DNA of 64,000 bases from Chamaea fasciata (Eukaryota > Chordata > Aves > Passeriformes > Sylviidae): NCBI GenBank assembly GCA_029207755.1, contig JARCOQ010000003.1:94132646-94196645 (forward strand), given 5' to 3'. Positions within the stretch are counted from its first letter, which is position 1. Each line of letters starts with the position of its first letter. Position numbers and translations under genes: made by a program. Below are positions 50,501 to 63,668 of this stretch, piece by piece. The notes beneath the pieces were generated by a model, which ran no database searches, was not told the DNA's origin, and saw only the letters and a program-made list of their open reading frames with translations.

Positions 50501-52355
50501 GAAGCCTGATCTGGGCTTAAGCAGACATTTGAATTTGTAGATGTTCATAGTTCTTAAATAGAAAAGCCTAGTTTGATCAAAAAAAAAAAAAAGTTTTTAC
50601 AGTTCTGGTTTTTTGTTATACAGAATAGTTTGATTTTGTTCCAGGGGAGAACAAAAACAAATTTTAGAACATGAAAATTGCAAGGGAGGGAACTGTCAGC
50701 CTCTGGCCACTTTTTAGCAAAAGCTTCTGCATACATTCAGCTACTTTGAATTGTTAACACTTATTTAAAATAGTAAGGTGTTTCCTGAGATAAGAAAGAC
50801 AAGTAAATTCTGAAACAGTACTTGTGTAAATAAATGTGTGGATTATTGTGAGGTTTTTTTAGCCCAGACAGTTTTAGACTGTATCTTAGAAGTTAAGTTA
50901 AAATTGATGCATGAAGGTAACTTGACATGCATAAATAGTACACACATATGAGATGAAATTAATGTGCTTTTTGTGTGTCTCTCTGAAAATATGCTAGAAA
51001 TGTGCAGTGGTGCATGCCAAACTTGCATTCAGTTTGGAATATGGTCATTATGTTTCAAACTGTAGTTGTATTTTTGGAAAGGGAAGACCGCTGGGTTTTG
51101 ATTTCTGGAAGGCATTGTTTTGGCAGTTGTACTAAGTTTTTCTTGTTGCAATCCTGCCATCTAATCAGTTCTCAGAGATGTCAATGCTGTGTCAATATCG
51201 TGTGTAACTCTGACGTAAAATGGTACTCCATGTTAAAATACATCTGTATATTAGGGGAGGGGATGGGTGTCAGGCTGACCTATATTATCTAATGAAACTC
51301 TGTCTTTCATGTAAAAATATTTCAGAACCCTAGCCTTGATCTGTTCTCCCCAGTTGTATTTTCTGTTATGTTCAAAGAGAATGTGTGCAAAAACATGTTT
51401 CATGCTGAATTTTGTTTAGACTTGCTCAGGATGTTTGAAGGTTGGCTATACAGAATTTTAGTTATCTCTTTTAATGAAGATGTTTAAATGTCTGGTACCG
51501 TTTTAATACTGCCTTTCATCTTGGAATGAGTTGAACTCAGAAAAGCCCTGCAGAAATGGGTGGGAGCTGAGCAGCATTTCTTATGTTTTACTAATATGTT
51601 GAATAAGGGTATTTTTTAATTAAAAAAATAAAGTAGAAAATGTTAATCCAGCTAATGCCTTCCCTTCACTTTCTGGCCATTTCTGTGTGTCTCAGGCCTT
51701 GCCTTCAGTACTCTAATAATCCCATCATACCTTCTCCTCTCTGCTAGCCTGATTTTTTCCTCTTCATTGGAGTTGTTCTTGTGACATTTCAGTGGCATTT
51801 TCCTGGCTAAAATCCATCACCTGTATTCTGTCATCATTCTTGAACATTAGATTGTGGTACTGTCAGCGAAGACTTTCCTGAGCCTTCCTTGGCCTGCCTT
51901 TCTTGCTTTTCCTCCTTCTTGTCACATACATAATCTTTCAGCAGCTTCTTGAGTGGGTCCTGTTTATTTCACACAGTCTTTCTGGAGCTCTACAGAGCTG
52001 ACAGTGTCTTTTGGGGTTTTAGGCTTTCTAAGTTTTAAATCCTTTTCATTTTTGAGGTGTTTCACTTTTTAATTTATACTGTCATTTTTTACACAGCTGG
52101 CTGGGATCAGACCTGTTTCTCACCTCTTATCCCCTCTCTCTTGGCTTATTCTGACTCTTAAAAGTCTGCGAAGCACATATTGTCTGTTTGGTCTCCTATT
52201 GCAGACACTGTCAGTATATTTTTTTTTTCTTTCAGCCAAGGCTGCAACCTGCAGGTTGTTGGTGGTTTTTATCTATTGTGCAAAAGAAAATTTGTGTCCT
52301 AGACTTTACTATTGTTTCCACCATGAATTCCAGGTCAAGTCCGCTTTCTTTCTCA

Positions 52356-52496
52356 CTCTCTTTTTCTTTTTTCTTTTTCTTTTTTTTTTCTTTTTTCTTT
52401 TTTCTTTTTCTTTTTTCTTTTTTCTTTTTCTTTTTTCTTTTTTCTTTTTCTTTTTCTTTTTTTCTTTTTCTTTTTCTTTTTCTTTTAATTATTTTT
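52356..52496 (+). repeat. 141-nt pure pyrimidine tract, (CTTTTT)n/(CTTTTTT)n
   Basis: No purine occurs in 141 bases. The tract alternates CTTTTT and CTTTTTT units with one longer T run, giving strong mirror symmetry. It is the source of the Phe/Ser/Leu-rich apparent ORFs of 109 and 289 codons here, which are not genes. Tracts of this type can adopt triplex (H-DNA) structure. Confidence 0.95.
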
Positions 52497-55400
52497 CTTT
52501 GCTGTCTAGACAGTTGAAATTCCTGTGCAGACCCTCACTTCCCCTACTGATGGCAATTACTTCCTCTGCAGCTTCTAATACCTATGCTGTGGTTTCCCAT
52601 CCCCTAGTTCCTGCAAATTCCATTGCTGATACTAATGTTGTTGCTTATGGCATAAAGTTTAAGTTCTCCTCATCCTTCAGATTCCATTTCTTCAGCTGGC
52701 CGCCCTTTGTTTCAGGAAGTTTGCATTTAAATCTTTGTCCTTGCATTCAAGGTTTTTCTTATTACATCTCCTTCCTCTCCCTCATTTGTCACTTTCATCA
52801 CTTGTACCTTTACTTGAGACAGTTCTGCTTTACTGGCTCTGCTTGCCTGGGTTTGCCAGCAGCAGCCGTGTCCGCCCTCCTCCCCAGGCTAACTCGGAAT
52901 TATCCACTCCCACTGAGCCACAAACCCACCAGTATCTTCTCCTCTACAGCTTGGCTTGAGGTCTGCTTTCACTACGTTATTTGTTGCATCTTCTTGGGAT
53001 TTTGTGAGGTTTCTGGAGCCATATTCTCCTGCCACTGCTGGACTTCCTCCTATCAATATACAAAGTAAAATGTAATTGGATTTTGAGAACAAATGAATCC
53101 TTTAATTTTTTTTCTGTTCAAGTAAGTTTATAATGTTTTCCTCGCTTTTATAGAAGCTGTTTGCCAGATTGTGTGAGGACATCCATAACATAAGTAGAGT
53201 TACTAGAAGTTGCTGCACACTTTACTAGGTAGATTTACTTTCAGCTCTGTCATCAAAGGTACATTTCCAACAGGTTTTGCTACTGGTTCTTTGTGAGGAG
53301 CTCCAGGAAAATGTGTGATCACTGCACGTGTGATAAAAGCCACATATCAAAAGGAAGCTGTACGTGTGCTGCTGAGCACTGCCACAAAAAATGATGCATT
53401 CAGCCCATTTTGCAGAAACTGTGCTAGGAAAATATGGCCATTACTCATCCAAGACCTTTATTGGAGACATGTAGATTAATGGCAAATTCCATGACTGAAT
53501 AAGAATTGTATGTCAGCTACTGCCTTTTGAATTTAGCATCTATTTGTTTGTTTTCTGGATAAGGAAACAGCAAATATGAACTTCCGCTATGGCCAAGTTG
53601 TTAAACGTAATTGACAGGTTTTCAGCTGGAAATTTCATCAAAATTGAAAACCTCACTGGAATAGTTGAATTGTTACAGAAATTGAATTAAAATTGATTAT
53701 CTGACCTTATTTGTTTCAGCTTTGACACTGATGGATTTTGATCTTAATACAGCTGTTTCCATTTCATGAAGCATATTTGAAATATTATAAATTAGGTAAA
53801 GCTAAATTCTTAATGACATATGAGATTTTTTAAATCTTTTAAGGTGATCAATCTTTAATATTCTTCCAAAAATATTTCAGAGAAGCAAAGTCTGAGTAAG
53901 ATGTGTTATAATCTCTTACTACAGAGATGCACAGTAATGTGAACACTTAATAGAGTGACCTTGTGTATTGATATAAAAACAGAGAGCATAGGAATCTAGT
54001 GTTCCAATGTTTCTCTTTGTAATGCCAATAAAATGCAGAACTACAGAAATATTCTTGTGTAAATACTTATATTCTGAAATTAATCTTCTCTGGTACACTT
54101 GGCCATTTATATCCATTGACAGTAAAAATATGGAAATAATTTAGATATTCTGTTTTAAAATGTAATGGAATGTGAAACAATAACTGAAGTGGTTGAATGA
54201 AACAGTTTGAAAATGCTGAGCAAGTTCTTAACAGCTGTGGATGCTAAAGAAAAGAACATCATCTATATTATTAATACTGAATAAATTAAAATTATTTGAA
54301 AGATGAAAACCCATTTCCCTATGTTTTCACCTCTAAGTTGGTCTGGTGAATAGTAGGCAGTTACGAGAGGCTGGAGCCTAAAACATGGAAGCATTTTTAA
54401 ATATGTTGGATGGGTTATCTCCTGTATATGACGTAGTCATCCAGAGTTTTTTAAGTTAGTGGAGTGAAATAGGTTCTTTTGGAAATGATCTGATGAATTG
54501 CATTTTAAAAGCGTGTTTCCAGTTTACTGTTGTCTACAAAATACATGCCAAAATAAAAGTGCATTCTTCAACACACTTATATTTTACTTTTCTTTTTTCT
54601 TTATCAACAAGAGTATTTTCAGTTTTGCTGAAGACTGGCAGAGGAAACTTGCGGCACAGGAGTCACTGCCACTATTTAGATACTTTATTGTTCATAATAA
54701 AGATTTTTTTTCTAAGTAGAGGGAGCAATCTGGTGTGGAAATGTATTGTTTATAGAAGAGAAAAAATGAATTTAGAATACCAAATTACTCTTAAGCAAGA
54801 CTTTAGAAATGCTTAGGTTAATTATTTTCATTGGTGACATTAAAAGGAAGTTTTCAATTTACACTGCCTGCCCAGATGGCTGGTTTGATTCACTCATTGC
54901 TTTAGGAACATACAAATGGAAGATTGAGATCTAGCAGTAGATGAAATATGGCCAAGGCTGATCACATTATCTTGATCTCAGTCTCGGCTATCTCTGCCAG
55001 AAAGGAGCAGAGGCAATTCACAGTTCAGCACTGGGGTTTTTCCGCTGAACACATAGCCTCATGTCCAAGAAGAAAGAGATGTATGACTGAGTAATGCAGC
55101 CTTTATTTGTTAAAATTGAAAGCCTTGCTTTTCCTTAAAAGCATGCTCAGTTTTGTATAGATGTTCAGGTACAGTTCAGCTTTGTTTTTCAGCTGTGTTA
55201 AAGGAATATTGAAAGTAGTAGAATTGTTTCAGTGCCCATTTACATTTGATCACTGTTGCATCAATTTCCTGACTCAGAAAGCACATATCCATGCATTGAA
55301 ATTTTCCAGGTGTATTTTAGAGGTGCAGCAAAAAAAAAAATGAGGCCAAATGCCACTGATAACTGATAACTTTCTTCTTACTCATGTTTGAGTGTATCTT

Positions 55401-58400
55401 GCATTAGTTTTGATTCAGTTCTAAACTTAGATAAGCAGACTGACTTTTGCATTAATAATCAGCTTTAGTCTTGTTTATTTCATTTTACATTATACTAAGA
55501 TCCTTCTCAAACCCAAGGAAATATTTTCTTTTGTTATCTGTAGTTTAAGATGATGATCTGGCTGTGTGATCTCCTCTTCCCAATCAGTGTTGTTTCTGGT
55601 CAGGCTGTGTATATGTAGTTGTTCTACTGTTTGGTTTGTAATCAGTGTTTTGGGAATCTTTCCAGCTTCAGAGGTTGACTTTCAGGTTTGTGATTTCCTG
55701 AGTGATTTTTTTTAAAATTTTTTTTAGACCTTCCCCTCTCCTATCACTAAATCATTTACTAGGTTTGTGGAGTACTAGAAATTGCGTTAAATTCTTCCCT
55801 GGAGTGCATCTCTTCAGGTGCTGTTTGTTTTGGGTTTTTTTTTTTTTTCCCACTTACATGATACATTTGTGGTACATAACCTAGTTCACACTTACAGGCA
55901 TGGCAACCTAGACTATATATTGCAGTCAGTCCTTGATGAGATGTGATGATAGGTGGAGGGGATGCAATAAGTCAGTAGAAGGGTGAGAATTTGTTCCAAA
56001 AGGACCTACTCTTTTAACAATAGCTTGTTTACTCTCATGTTTGCACAGCTAATGTGTGTGTGTATTATAGGAAGCTCCCACAACTGGGTAGAGAAAATCG
56101 ATAATATACCATTTTACTTACTAGAGCACGAGAAGGGCATGCAGGACGAAATGATGCTATTATTTCCCTTAACTCTTTGATGTTCAGCATTCTTCATCTT
56201 GGCCTGAATTATGAAAGTGAATGATCTAAAGAGACTAATTAATTACTTTACCACAAAGGAAGCTGAGGGAAGCAGATTACAATTTTGATCTCTGTACAAA
56301 AAGGTTTGTGTGCTAGTTGAATTAGTCCCTTGAGTACCTTATGGTTTGCAGTATGTCCAACAAAAGGGCACTTGTTTCCTTATGAAAACACACTGTGCAT
56401 ACCAACCTTCCCCTGCCAGAACTGGAGGGCTATTCAAGTTGCTGATCAGCATTTCCCACTAGTGTTAGCATTTTCATCTAGAAATATCTAAATACTGTAA
56501 TGTAGTTCAGGTTTTTCTTTTAAATTGAAGCGAAACAATGAATTGTCATAACTGTAAACCAACCAGACTAAAACATACTAAAATAATTTATAAGTGTTCA
56601 ACATCACTATGTGTTATGCAGCATGATAAAGAGTGAAGATGAGCTTTTTTTTACACGTAGCTGCTCAGTAGATTGTTCTCTAAAGAAAATTGATAAACCA
56701 AATCATAGGCTCCCTCATCTCAGAATGGTAACAAAAGTAGGAAATATGTATCAGGAGAAGGGTGTACTAATGTGTATCACTTAAAAATACAAATTATTCT
56801 GTGGGTAAGAGGGGAAGATGGGTTGTAGAGATCTCTCATTTTTCCTGCTGGCTTCTTCTCAGTGGTGGCACATGTCCCCTCCCTCCCTCTGCTCTTTTCC
56901 TCTGTCCTTTTTTTAAAATACAAAGCTCATCCCTCCTGCAGGGTGTACAGGTCCCTCCCTGCCATGGCTGGCCCTGAACCCTGCCCCTCTCCCACCCTGT
57001 TCGTGCTGTGTGGCATTAGTCTGCTCCTCTCTGCTTTCGCTAAGGATGCATTTTCCACAAAACATTTTCAAATCTAGTCTGTTGGAGATGGCTGAATTCA
57101 AACCTACAGGCTGTTTTTGGACAATGCATGGGATGCATTGATGGCCATCACAAGCACTCTGCCATTATTCAAGTCTCCTTCTTCATCTGCAGTGTATTTA
57201 AAAGGATACTATGAATACTTGATCAGTTTTCTGCCCCAAAAAATGTATATTAGGGATTAGATTGTCACCAGTTTTTCTTGAGGGTTTAATGTGTTTCAAT
57301 CTTTGTATTTCATCTCTTTGAACTTTGTGTTGTCCACTTACCATCAGCCTGGGTTGTGTGAATATAGCTGTTGCAAATGTGTGTTTCATTCTTTAGGAGG
57401 TACCATTTTGTATAACCATGAGCAGTAACCCTGTATTAATACAGCAACACAGTCTTGGTTGGCTCTTTTTAAAAGAAGAAAATAAATACCCCCCTTTGTC
57501 TATTTATTGTTAATTACATCTTTTCTTGACAATGGTTTTCACATTTTATTGTGATGATTCCCTAGCCCTATAAGGTGGTCTTTGCATCTTGTGGTTTTTC
57601 CCTAAAAACTTTCACTGTGTGCTCTCTTCTAGAACATGATGTCTCTATGCACTTTTGTATTTTTATTTTCCTTCCTAAGATACTTGGAGAGCTGGAAGAA
57701 TTATCATGAGAGGCATTATTTCTTTGGAAGGTACTAACAGTGTCTTGTTTGTTCTGGAGGTGGTATTGTTGGTTGTTGAAACTTATAGGTCTGCCAGCTC
57801 TGGATGTCTGAGAATTTCTCCTCTTACCATATTTCCCCTTGGAGCTTTCCTAGTTCTTGTTGATTTTTTTTTTCTTTGGGAAAAATTTGGATAAAACAGA
57901 TGATGTATTCTTGAGCTCCTACCCTGTGTCCTAGCAGAGACTACATCATGTTGAGTTTAGGACTTTGCAACCTCATCCAAAAGTTTGAGAGCTGAGAATG
58001 TTGAGGGGCAAGAGGGAGACTTCTGAATAATATGTTTGAGCTGCTTCCATTTAAAACACTACCAATGTTTCTCTTAAAAGTAGAGAAATAAAAAAGCTGA
58101 AAGGGGTGGAAGTAGTGGAATTTAATTTGAGAGAACTACACAAATCTTAAGGTTTTCGTTTTTGTTATCTCATCTACAGTCTTCTCACATTCGACAGCTA
58201 ACTGAATTAGGAAGTTAAATAACTTGTTGCAATCCACAGGAGGTAATAGTCTCATTTTGACTGATAATATGAGTTCCTGACTTTTTGTTCTACCCCAGCA
58301 AGTAAATCTGGCTATCTACAGCTCATTCTATTCCAACATACAAATACTATTGAAGTATAGAGCGATGATCTTCATATTCTATTCTAGAAATGCTCTATCC

Positions 58401-61400
58401 TTGTCCCTTTTATAGTATAAAGTAGTGCCTGTAAAGTAAGTGGAAACAAATATATATGAACAAATATAAATAAGTAAATAGATCTAAAAAAAATGCATGG
58501 GATTTGAAACTAGTCTGTTAAACTGACGCTGATACATCTGGGCCCCCACATGACTAGAAATACATAACACTTTTGTGCTGGTTTTCTTGCCTCTTTCTGA
58601 TGCTGTTAGCAAAGTGAAGGAGGCCTTTGGCAACGTGTAGGAGCCAGGATAGTGAGTGTTCTAGGTGTCCTGGGATATGTGCATGTGGAGTGCATATCAA
58701 CTCCTTAGCCTTTACTTTAGTTGAAAAGGAAGGTGTTGATAAATTTGAGTTTTGAAATAGTAAGTGGCTGATGTAATCAAAATATGGACCAGAGTGAATA
58801 CTGGAGATTTTGTGAAACTGCTGCTTCAAAGACACTTTCCACTTTTCTGTTTTAATTCTGTTTTATTTCCTGAAACTGGGGTTAAATATTTTTGGTCATG
58901 TGTAGCTGTTCTGGTTTTGTACTTGAGACTGTTTGTATTTGGAGTCATATGTAGAGAAAAAAAACAAAAAGGCATTTTTCTCATTAAAACACAGAGTGAA
59001 AAAATTGAAAATTGCAGATTTCCTGAATGCTATGTCCCACTTCCTTTATCTTTGGCTTCTAAAGTACTCCTAGCAATGATCTTACTTGCCATGTCTTGAA
59101 GAGAGCACTGATAGTAACAGTAGGGCCTGACAATACTAGCATAGCAGTTTAACTCAGAGATGGGCAGAAATGCTTCCCTACTGAATAACCTTCACAGGCA
59201 TCTTTAGCACTCTAGTTTTCTTCTGAAATTTATAGTTGTGCATGGAGGGGAAAGGAATGTGGAGGAAAGTCTTTGACTTAAAGAAATGTAGAGCTTTTTA
59301 ATGCGAAGGAGGAAAAAATCCTGGGACATTACTCTCCCCCCAGCCCACAGACAATGCATAAGCCATCATCTAGTACAGTATTTAGAAACTCAGTGCAGAT
59401 CCAAAAAATTAAGATACTAATATTAAAATAAAATCAAACTAATTGTACTAAATTTTTTTATGATGCAAGAGTATTTCTCCCTTTGTGGTATGGGGCTTTT
59501 GGTTCTTTAAGGGTTTCATTTTTCATCATTCTAAGTGTAGATTTGTATTTTAGTAGTGGTGTTCACTTAGTTTTGTGTTGTAATCATGTTTTGTCAATTT
59601 TCTTTTCTGATGTGCCAAATAGAATAAAAGCATTTGTGAGTAGTCTAAAATGTGTCAGTGCTAATTGTGAAACCAAAACTGACTGTGGGCATTTTTTTAT
59701 CTTTATCCTTCTTTTGAGAATAAAGACCAGTTTCTTCATGATGAAGTTTCATCTTCAGTGGCACATCTTGCAACAAAGGTAAATACCTGTTCTTTGAAAA
59801 TGTAACATTTAATATCATATAGATAAATTTCAGTCCATGTATGTTAGAAAGTTGACAGGTTTTCATGGACAGCTGATTAAGGAATTTATATAGTTCATTG
59901 ATGATTTTATTATTATTTTATAATTTATATTTTATTATATCCTTGGTCATGGCGTTCTCATTGAAGTAATATTAGTAGTGCAGGACTAGTTGGAAAGCTC
60001 CCTTATTTGTTTTCCTGAATGGGGAGGGAAGGTATCCTGATTTTTTTCTTCCCCCCGATGATAGCTATTAAAACACAAGATGAAAATAAGAAGCCGCAGG
60101 AATAACTGAAGTCTAAAGAAGCAATTCTAAATTCTAGCTGCAACTGGCAATAAAAATATGAAAGTAGAAGAATTTGGGGTTGTTTATTCCATTACGTGTA
60201 GCTCTACTGGCTCTCTGACCACAAGAGGTTAAGGATTTTATTTTGTATCTCTTTCAGGAAAGAGAAGTAGGCATGCAAGTTAATTTTTTTTTACCTTGAT
60301 ATGTGTCCAAGAATCTTCTTTAATGTTCCTGAAATACATTAGTAGAAGATGAAAGAAGTGGAAGTTATTATGATAAGCTAGAGCTTGTTTTGAAATTCCA
60401 TAGGTATAAAGAAAAGTATTTTAAAATAGGTTCATTAGTGTAATAGGATACTTTACATTAATATGTATAAACTGAACATCTGTCTCTGTTACTTCTTTTT
60501 GTTCTACTTCAGATGCAGCATGACTTTCATTGAAAATAGAAGTCAGATTGTACTATACCTTTTTCTACCCTTTTGAAGAAACATATTCTTTTTTATGAAA
60601 ACATAAATTACCATATATTTTATACCAGATGATAAATGTTTAGGGAGAGAATCTTAAAAAGAATCTATTTTCTACTGAAACTTCTTTTGCCCCTTTCTTA
60701 GTCATTCAGGAAGGCTTGCTAAATGTGTGTTCTGACTTAAAAAACCAAAAATGTCACCAGGTAAACCACTGAGCTGCAGTATTTTTGTCTTTTAAAATAA
60801 AACCCTCTTGTCTTAAAAATGTATTCTCAAGAAAGCACCTTATCCTTCTCATCTTCTCTTTCTAAAAGCATATCTTTATTTTATTTGGTTGTTCTGTTGT
60901 CTTAGAAGCTGTGAGTAGAGTGATATTCCAAAAGTTTTAATATGTTAATATGTTAATAAAAGGCTAATGAATTGCATGTGTGGCCTTTCCAGTACACACG
61001 TCATGAATAAAATAGTCTCCATGTTGAAACAATATGGTGAAGAGCAACAAAGTTCTTGAAGAAGGTAGTGGATGAATAGTGTGTGTGCTCCTTGGGGAGA
61101 CAGCCTTCCTGGTCTCTCAAAGCCTGAGTTTTAAGACAATGTTGATGCCCATTTGCAGAGGAAAGCCTTTGTCCTAGGTTTGGGGGTCTAAAAGTGGGAG
61201 CTGGTCCTAAAGGCCACAGGTGGAGCTTGGAAAATGGTCTTGGATCCTGCTCTTGCAGGAAGCTGCCTACTGAGCACTGAGGTCAGACAGTGCTGAATTG
61301 TTCTAGTTCTCTCCTCACAGCTCTCTTGAAAGGCAGGTATAGGTGGTTAAAAAGCCTCATGCCACCTCAAAGTGAGGAACCATGAATGCTCCAGTGGTGC

Positions 61401-61466
61401 CCTCCAAAATGCAGCAATCTGGAACCTGTGTTCACACTCAGCCTGGACATGTGAATTAGAGAGTAA

Positions 61467-61834
61467 GTCCTATGAGGATTGACTGAGGGAGCTGGGGGTG
61501 TTTAGCTTGGAGAAAAGGAGGCTCAGGGGAGACCTTTACAACTACTTGAATGGTGGTTGTAGCCAGGTGGTGGTTGGCTTCTTCTCCCAATTAGCCAGCA
61601 ACAGGATGAGAAAATAGCCTCAAGCTGCACCAGGGGAGGTTCGTGTTGGACATCAAGAGGAATTTCTTCACTGAATGCGTGGTTAAGCATTGAAATGGGC
61701 TGGACAGAGAGGTCATGGAGTCACCATTGGGGTTCAAGGAATGACTGAATGTGGCACTCAGTGTCATAGTCTGGTTAACCACTTGGTGTTCAGTCACAGG
61801 TTGCACGCGATGATCTCATAAATGATTCTATGAT
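61467..61834 (+). mobile_element. CR1 LINE, 3'-terminal part
   Basis: From CCTATGAGGATTGACTGAGG through GCTTGGAGAAAAGGAGGCTC, a 'GGAATTTCTTCACTG' segment and the terminal ATGATTCTATGAT repeat, the sequence follows the CR1 3' region in order. Orientation is +. It is non-coding with several indels. It precedes, rather than follows, the reverse-transcriptase piece at 62000. Confidence 0.9.
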
Positions 61835-61999
61835 TTGGCCTCTGAAAAACTCAGTCTTTAGGGGTCTCACTGCCATGCTCAGCTTCTGAATTAAAAGTAC
61901 AGTAGAAACTTCATCTGCAGTTGTTTTTAGGCCAGATTTTGAAAAGAGACAAAGTTTTGAGAAACAAAATAGATCAAGAACCTTAATGCACACAAATCC

Positions 62000-62885
62000 A
62001 TGGAACCTGATGAGATACATTTGTAGGTCCTGAGGGAGCTGGTGGAGGAAGTGGCGAAGCCACTATCCAGCATACCTGAGAAGTTATGGCAACGTGGTGG
62101 AGTTCCCACTGGCTGGAAAATGGAAAACATGACCCCTATTTTCAAAAATGGAAATAAAGAAGACCAGGGAACTGCAGACTGGTCAGTCTTATCTCTATGC
62201 CAGGCAGGGTCATGAAGCCAATCCTCTTGGAAACTATACTAAGGCTGATGAAAAATAAGGAGCGAATTGGTGACAGCCAGCATGGCTTTTTTAAGGGCAA
62301 ATCATGCCTGACAAATTTGATGACATTCTATGACAGTGTTACAGCATTGGTGAATGAGGGAAGAGCGACTGATGTCATTTATGTGGACTTGTGCAAAGAA
62401 TTTGCATGATATCCATGCCTTTAAACTGGAGAGACGTGGATTTGACAGATGGCTCATCCAGTAGATAAGAAATTGGCTGTATGCCATGCCATGTATGACA
62501 TGCAAAGAATTAGTCAGTGGATTGATGTCTGAGTAGAGGCCAGTGACAAGTGACATTCCTGAGGGGTTGGGACCAGGCCTGTTTACCATCTTTGCTGGGG
62601 ACATGGACAGTGGGGTTGTGTGCACCCTCTGCAAGTTTGTGGATGGCACCAAACTGTGTGATACTGTCAACAAGCTGGAGGGAAGGCATGCCATCCAGAG
62701 GGACCTTGACATAACAGAGGTAGGCCTGTGTGAACCACATGAAGTTCAACAAGGCAAACATGTTCTACAAGTTCAACGTGCCATATCCTGCAGCTGGGTC
62801 ATGGTAGTCCCAAGCACAAGTAGAGGATTGGTGGAGAATGGATTGAGAATAGCCCTGCTGAGAAGACTTTGACAGTGTTGGTACG
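62000..62885 (+). mobile_element. CR1 LINE reverse-transcriptase fragment (dead)
   Basis: The segment begins with ATGGAACCTGATGAGATAC and follows the CR1 ORF2 reverse-transcriptase region in order. Residues DSQHGFFKGKSCLTNL match the conserved 'SQHGF-KG-SCLTNL' block. YVDLCKEFA corresponds to the 'YLDFCKAFD' block but meets a stop right after. FVDGTKL stands where the catalytic FADDTKL (A-D-D) should be, so both aspartates of the active site are not preserved. Further stops and small indels break the frame. The fragment ends near 62885 without a 3' tail. Confidence 0.9.
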
Positions 62886-63554
62886 TAACCAGAACCATTG
62901 GTCTGCACATTAGAGGCTGGCTGATTGAGAAAATCCCCACCACCACCAATGCTTTAATATCTGTTAGACAAATGTGGGAGGGAGTTGGTTTTTAAATTTC
63001 AGTTATCTGTCTTCTTGCTCATTTTGAAGAGGTTTCCTGTCATGTGGGAAGAATACTTCTTTAAAGCTGATTAACATTTTTTAACTGTTAAACACTTAAT
63101 TATAACTTTATTGAACTGTAAGGTACTTATATGGAAATTTTATCTCTAACTTTTTATTTTAGCTTAATTTCTTTTAGGGGAGGAGTGAGGGAAACTCTGG
63201 AACAAATAATTATTTCTTCTCAGTCAAAGTCAAAAGGAAAATCCATTCTTTTTGTTTATATTTATAAAAAAATTCTGCAAGTGTTTTGTGAAGTGCCTCT
63301 ACTTAGCTGGAGAATTTTGATTCACCACTTGTCAATCCTCTGTGAAAGTACTTGTGAAGGTCTGCTGAAACATGGTGCAAATATAAATTTCTGGAAATCT
63401 CATTTCATACATGCTGAGCAGTGACTTTTTAGGGATTAACTGCTTAACTACACAATGGTATTGAACGTGCTGGTTCTCACTGCAGGTGTACAGGAAGAAT
63501 GCCCTGTAATTCCTCATTTTGCTTGCTAAGACTCTGTCATGTGTCTTGTTTTAG
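62886..63554. other. no gene recognised (end of putative intron)
   Basis: AT-rich sequence leading to the acceptor at 63553-63554. The ORF at 63131-63424 ends in a short stretch resembling an ankyrin-like 'LLKHGANIN', but no repeat follows and it is judged to be chance. Confidence 0.5.
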
Positions 63555-63668
63555 CTGGCAGCGAGTGATTTCTTTGCTCCACAGCCCTGGTGGCCTGGCA
63601 TTCGGGAGGCAGAAGAGTCTAACAGGAATATACTGAAAGTACTGGTACCCACTCCTAATGCAGTCAGC
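63555..63668 (+). CDS. candidate second coding exon of the MWKLNKSSK gene (unidentified)
   Basis: A strong acceptor (CATGTGTCTTGTTTTAG) precedes 114 bases, exactly 38 codons, which are open when read in phase 0. They begin LAASDFFAPQPWWPGIREAE and end …VLVPTPNAVS. A donor-like GTAAAGTCC follows; the next in-frame stop (TGA) lies 18 bases into it, so the exon should end here. The composition (paired Trp, charged residues, few repeats) looks like real protein. Phase 0 matches the end of the exon at 47456, so the frame would run on as …AAPQ-LAAS…. I do not recognise the protein. The pairing is inferred, because unseen exons could lie between and the donor is only moderately good. Confidence 0.45.

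Larger units (their letters stand above)
47564..63554 (+). other. putative first intron (~16 kb)
   Basis: It runs from the GTAGGAG donor to the TGTGTCTTGTTTTAG acceptor. The composition is AT-rich with long T tracts on the + strand. It contains a 141-nt pyrimidine tract at 52356 and two CR1 pieces at 61.5-62.9 kb; otherwise I see no exon I can support. ORFs at 52188-53068, 54493-54816, 58764-59099 and similar have no splice or domain support. Other exons could be hidden if they are short. Confidence 0.5.

Noticed and set aside
52199..53068. 289-codon and 109-codon Phe/Ser/Leu-rich frames resembling membrane proteins
   Set aside because: The hydrophobic stretch is simply the translation of the polypyrimidine tract.
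54630..54718. Possible exon after TATTTTCAG encoding FAEDWQRKLAAQE…
   Set aside because: The polypyrimidine tract is weak, there is no donor before the in-frame stop, and phase agreement with the neighbouring exons could not be shown.
63131..63424. Frame ending with an ankyrin-like LLKHGANIN string
   Set aside because: There is a single short resemblance, no ankyrin repeat architecture and no splice support.
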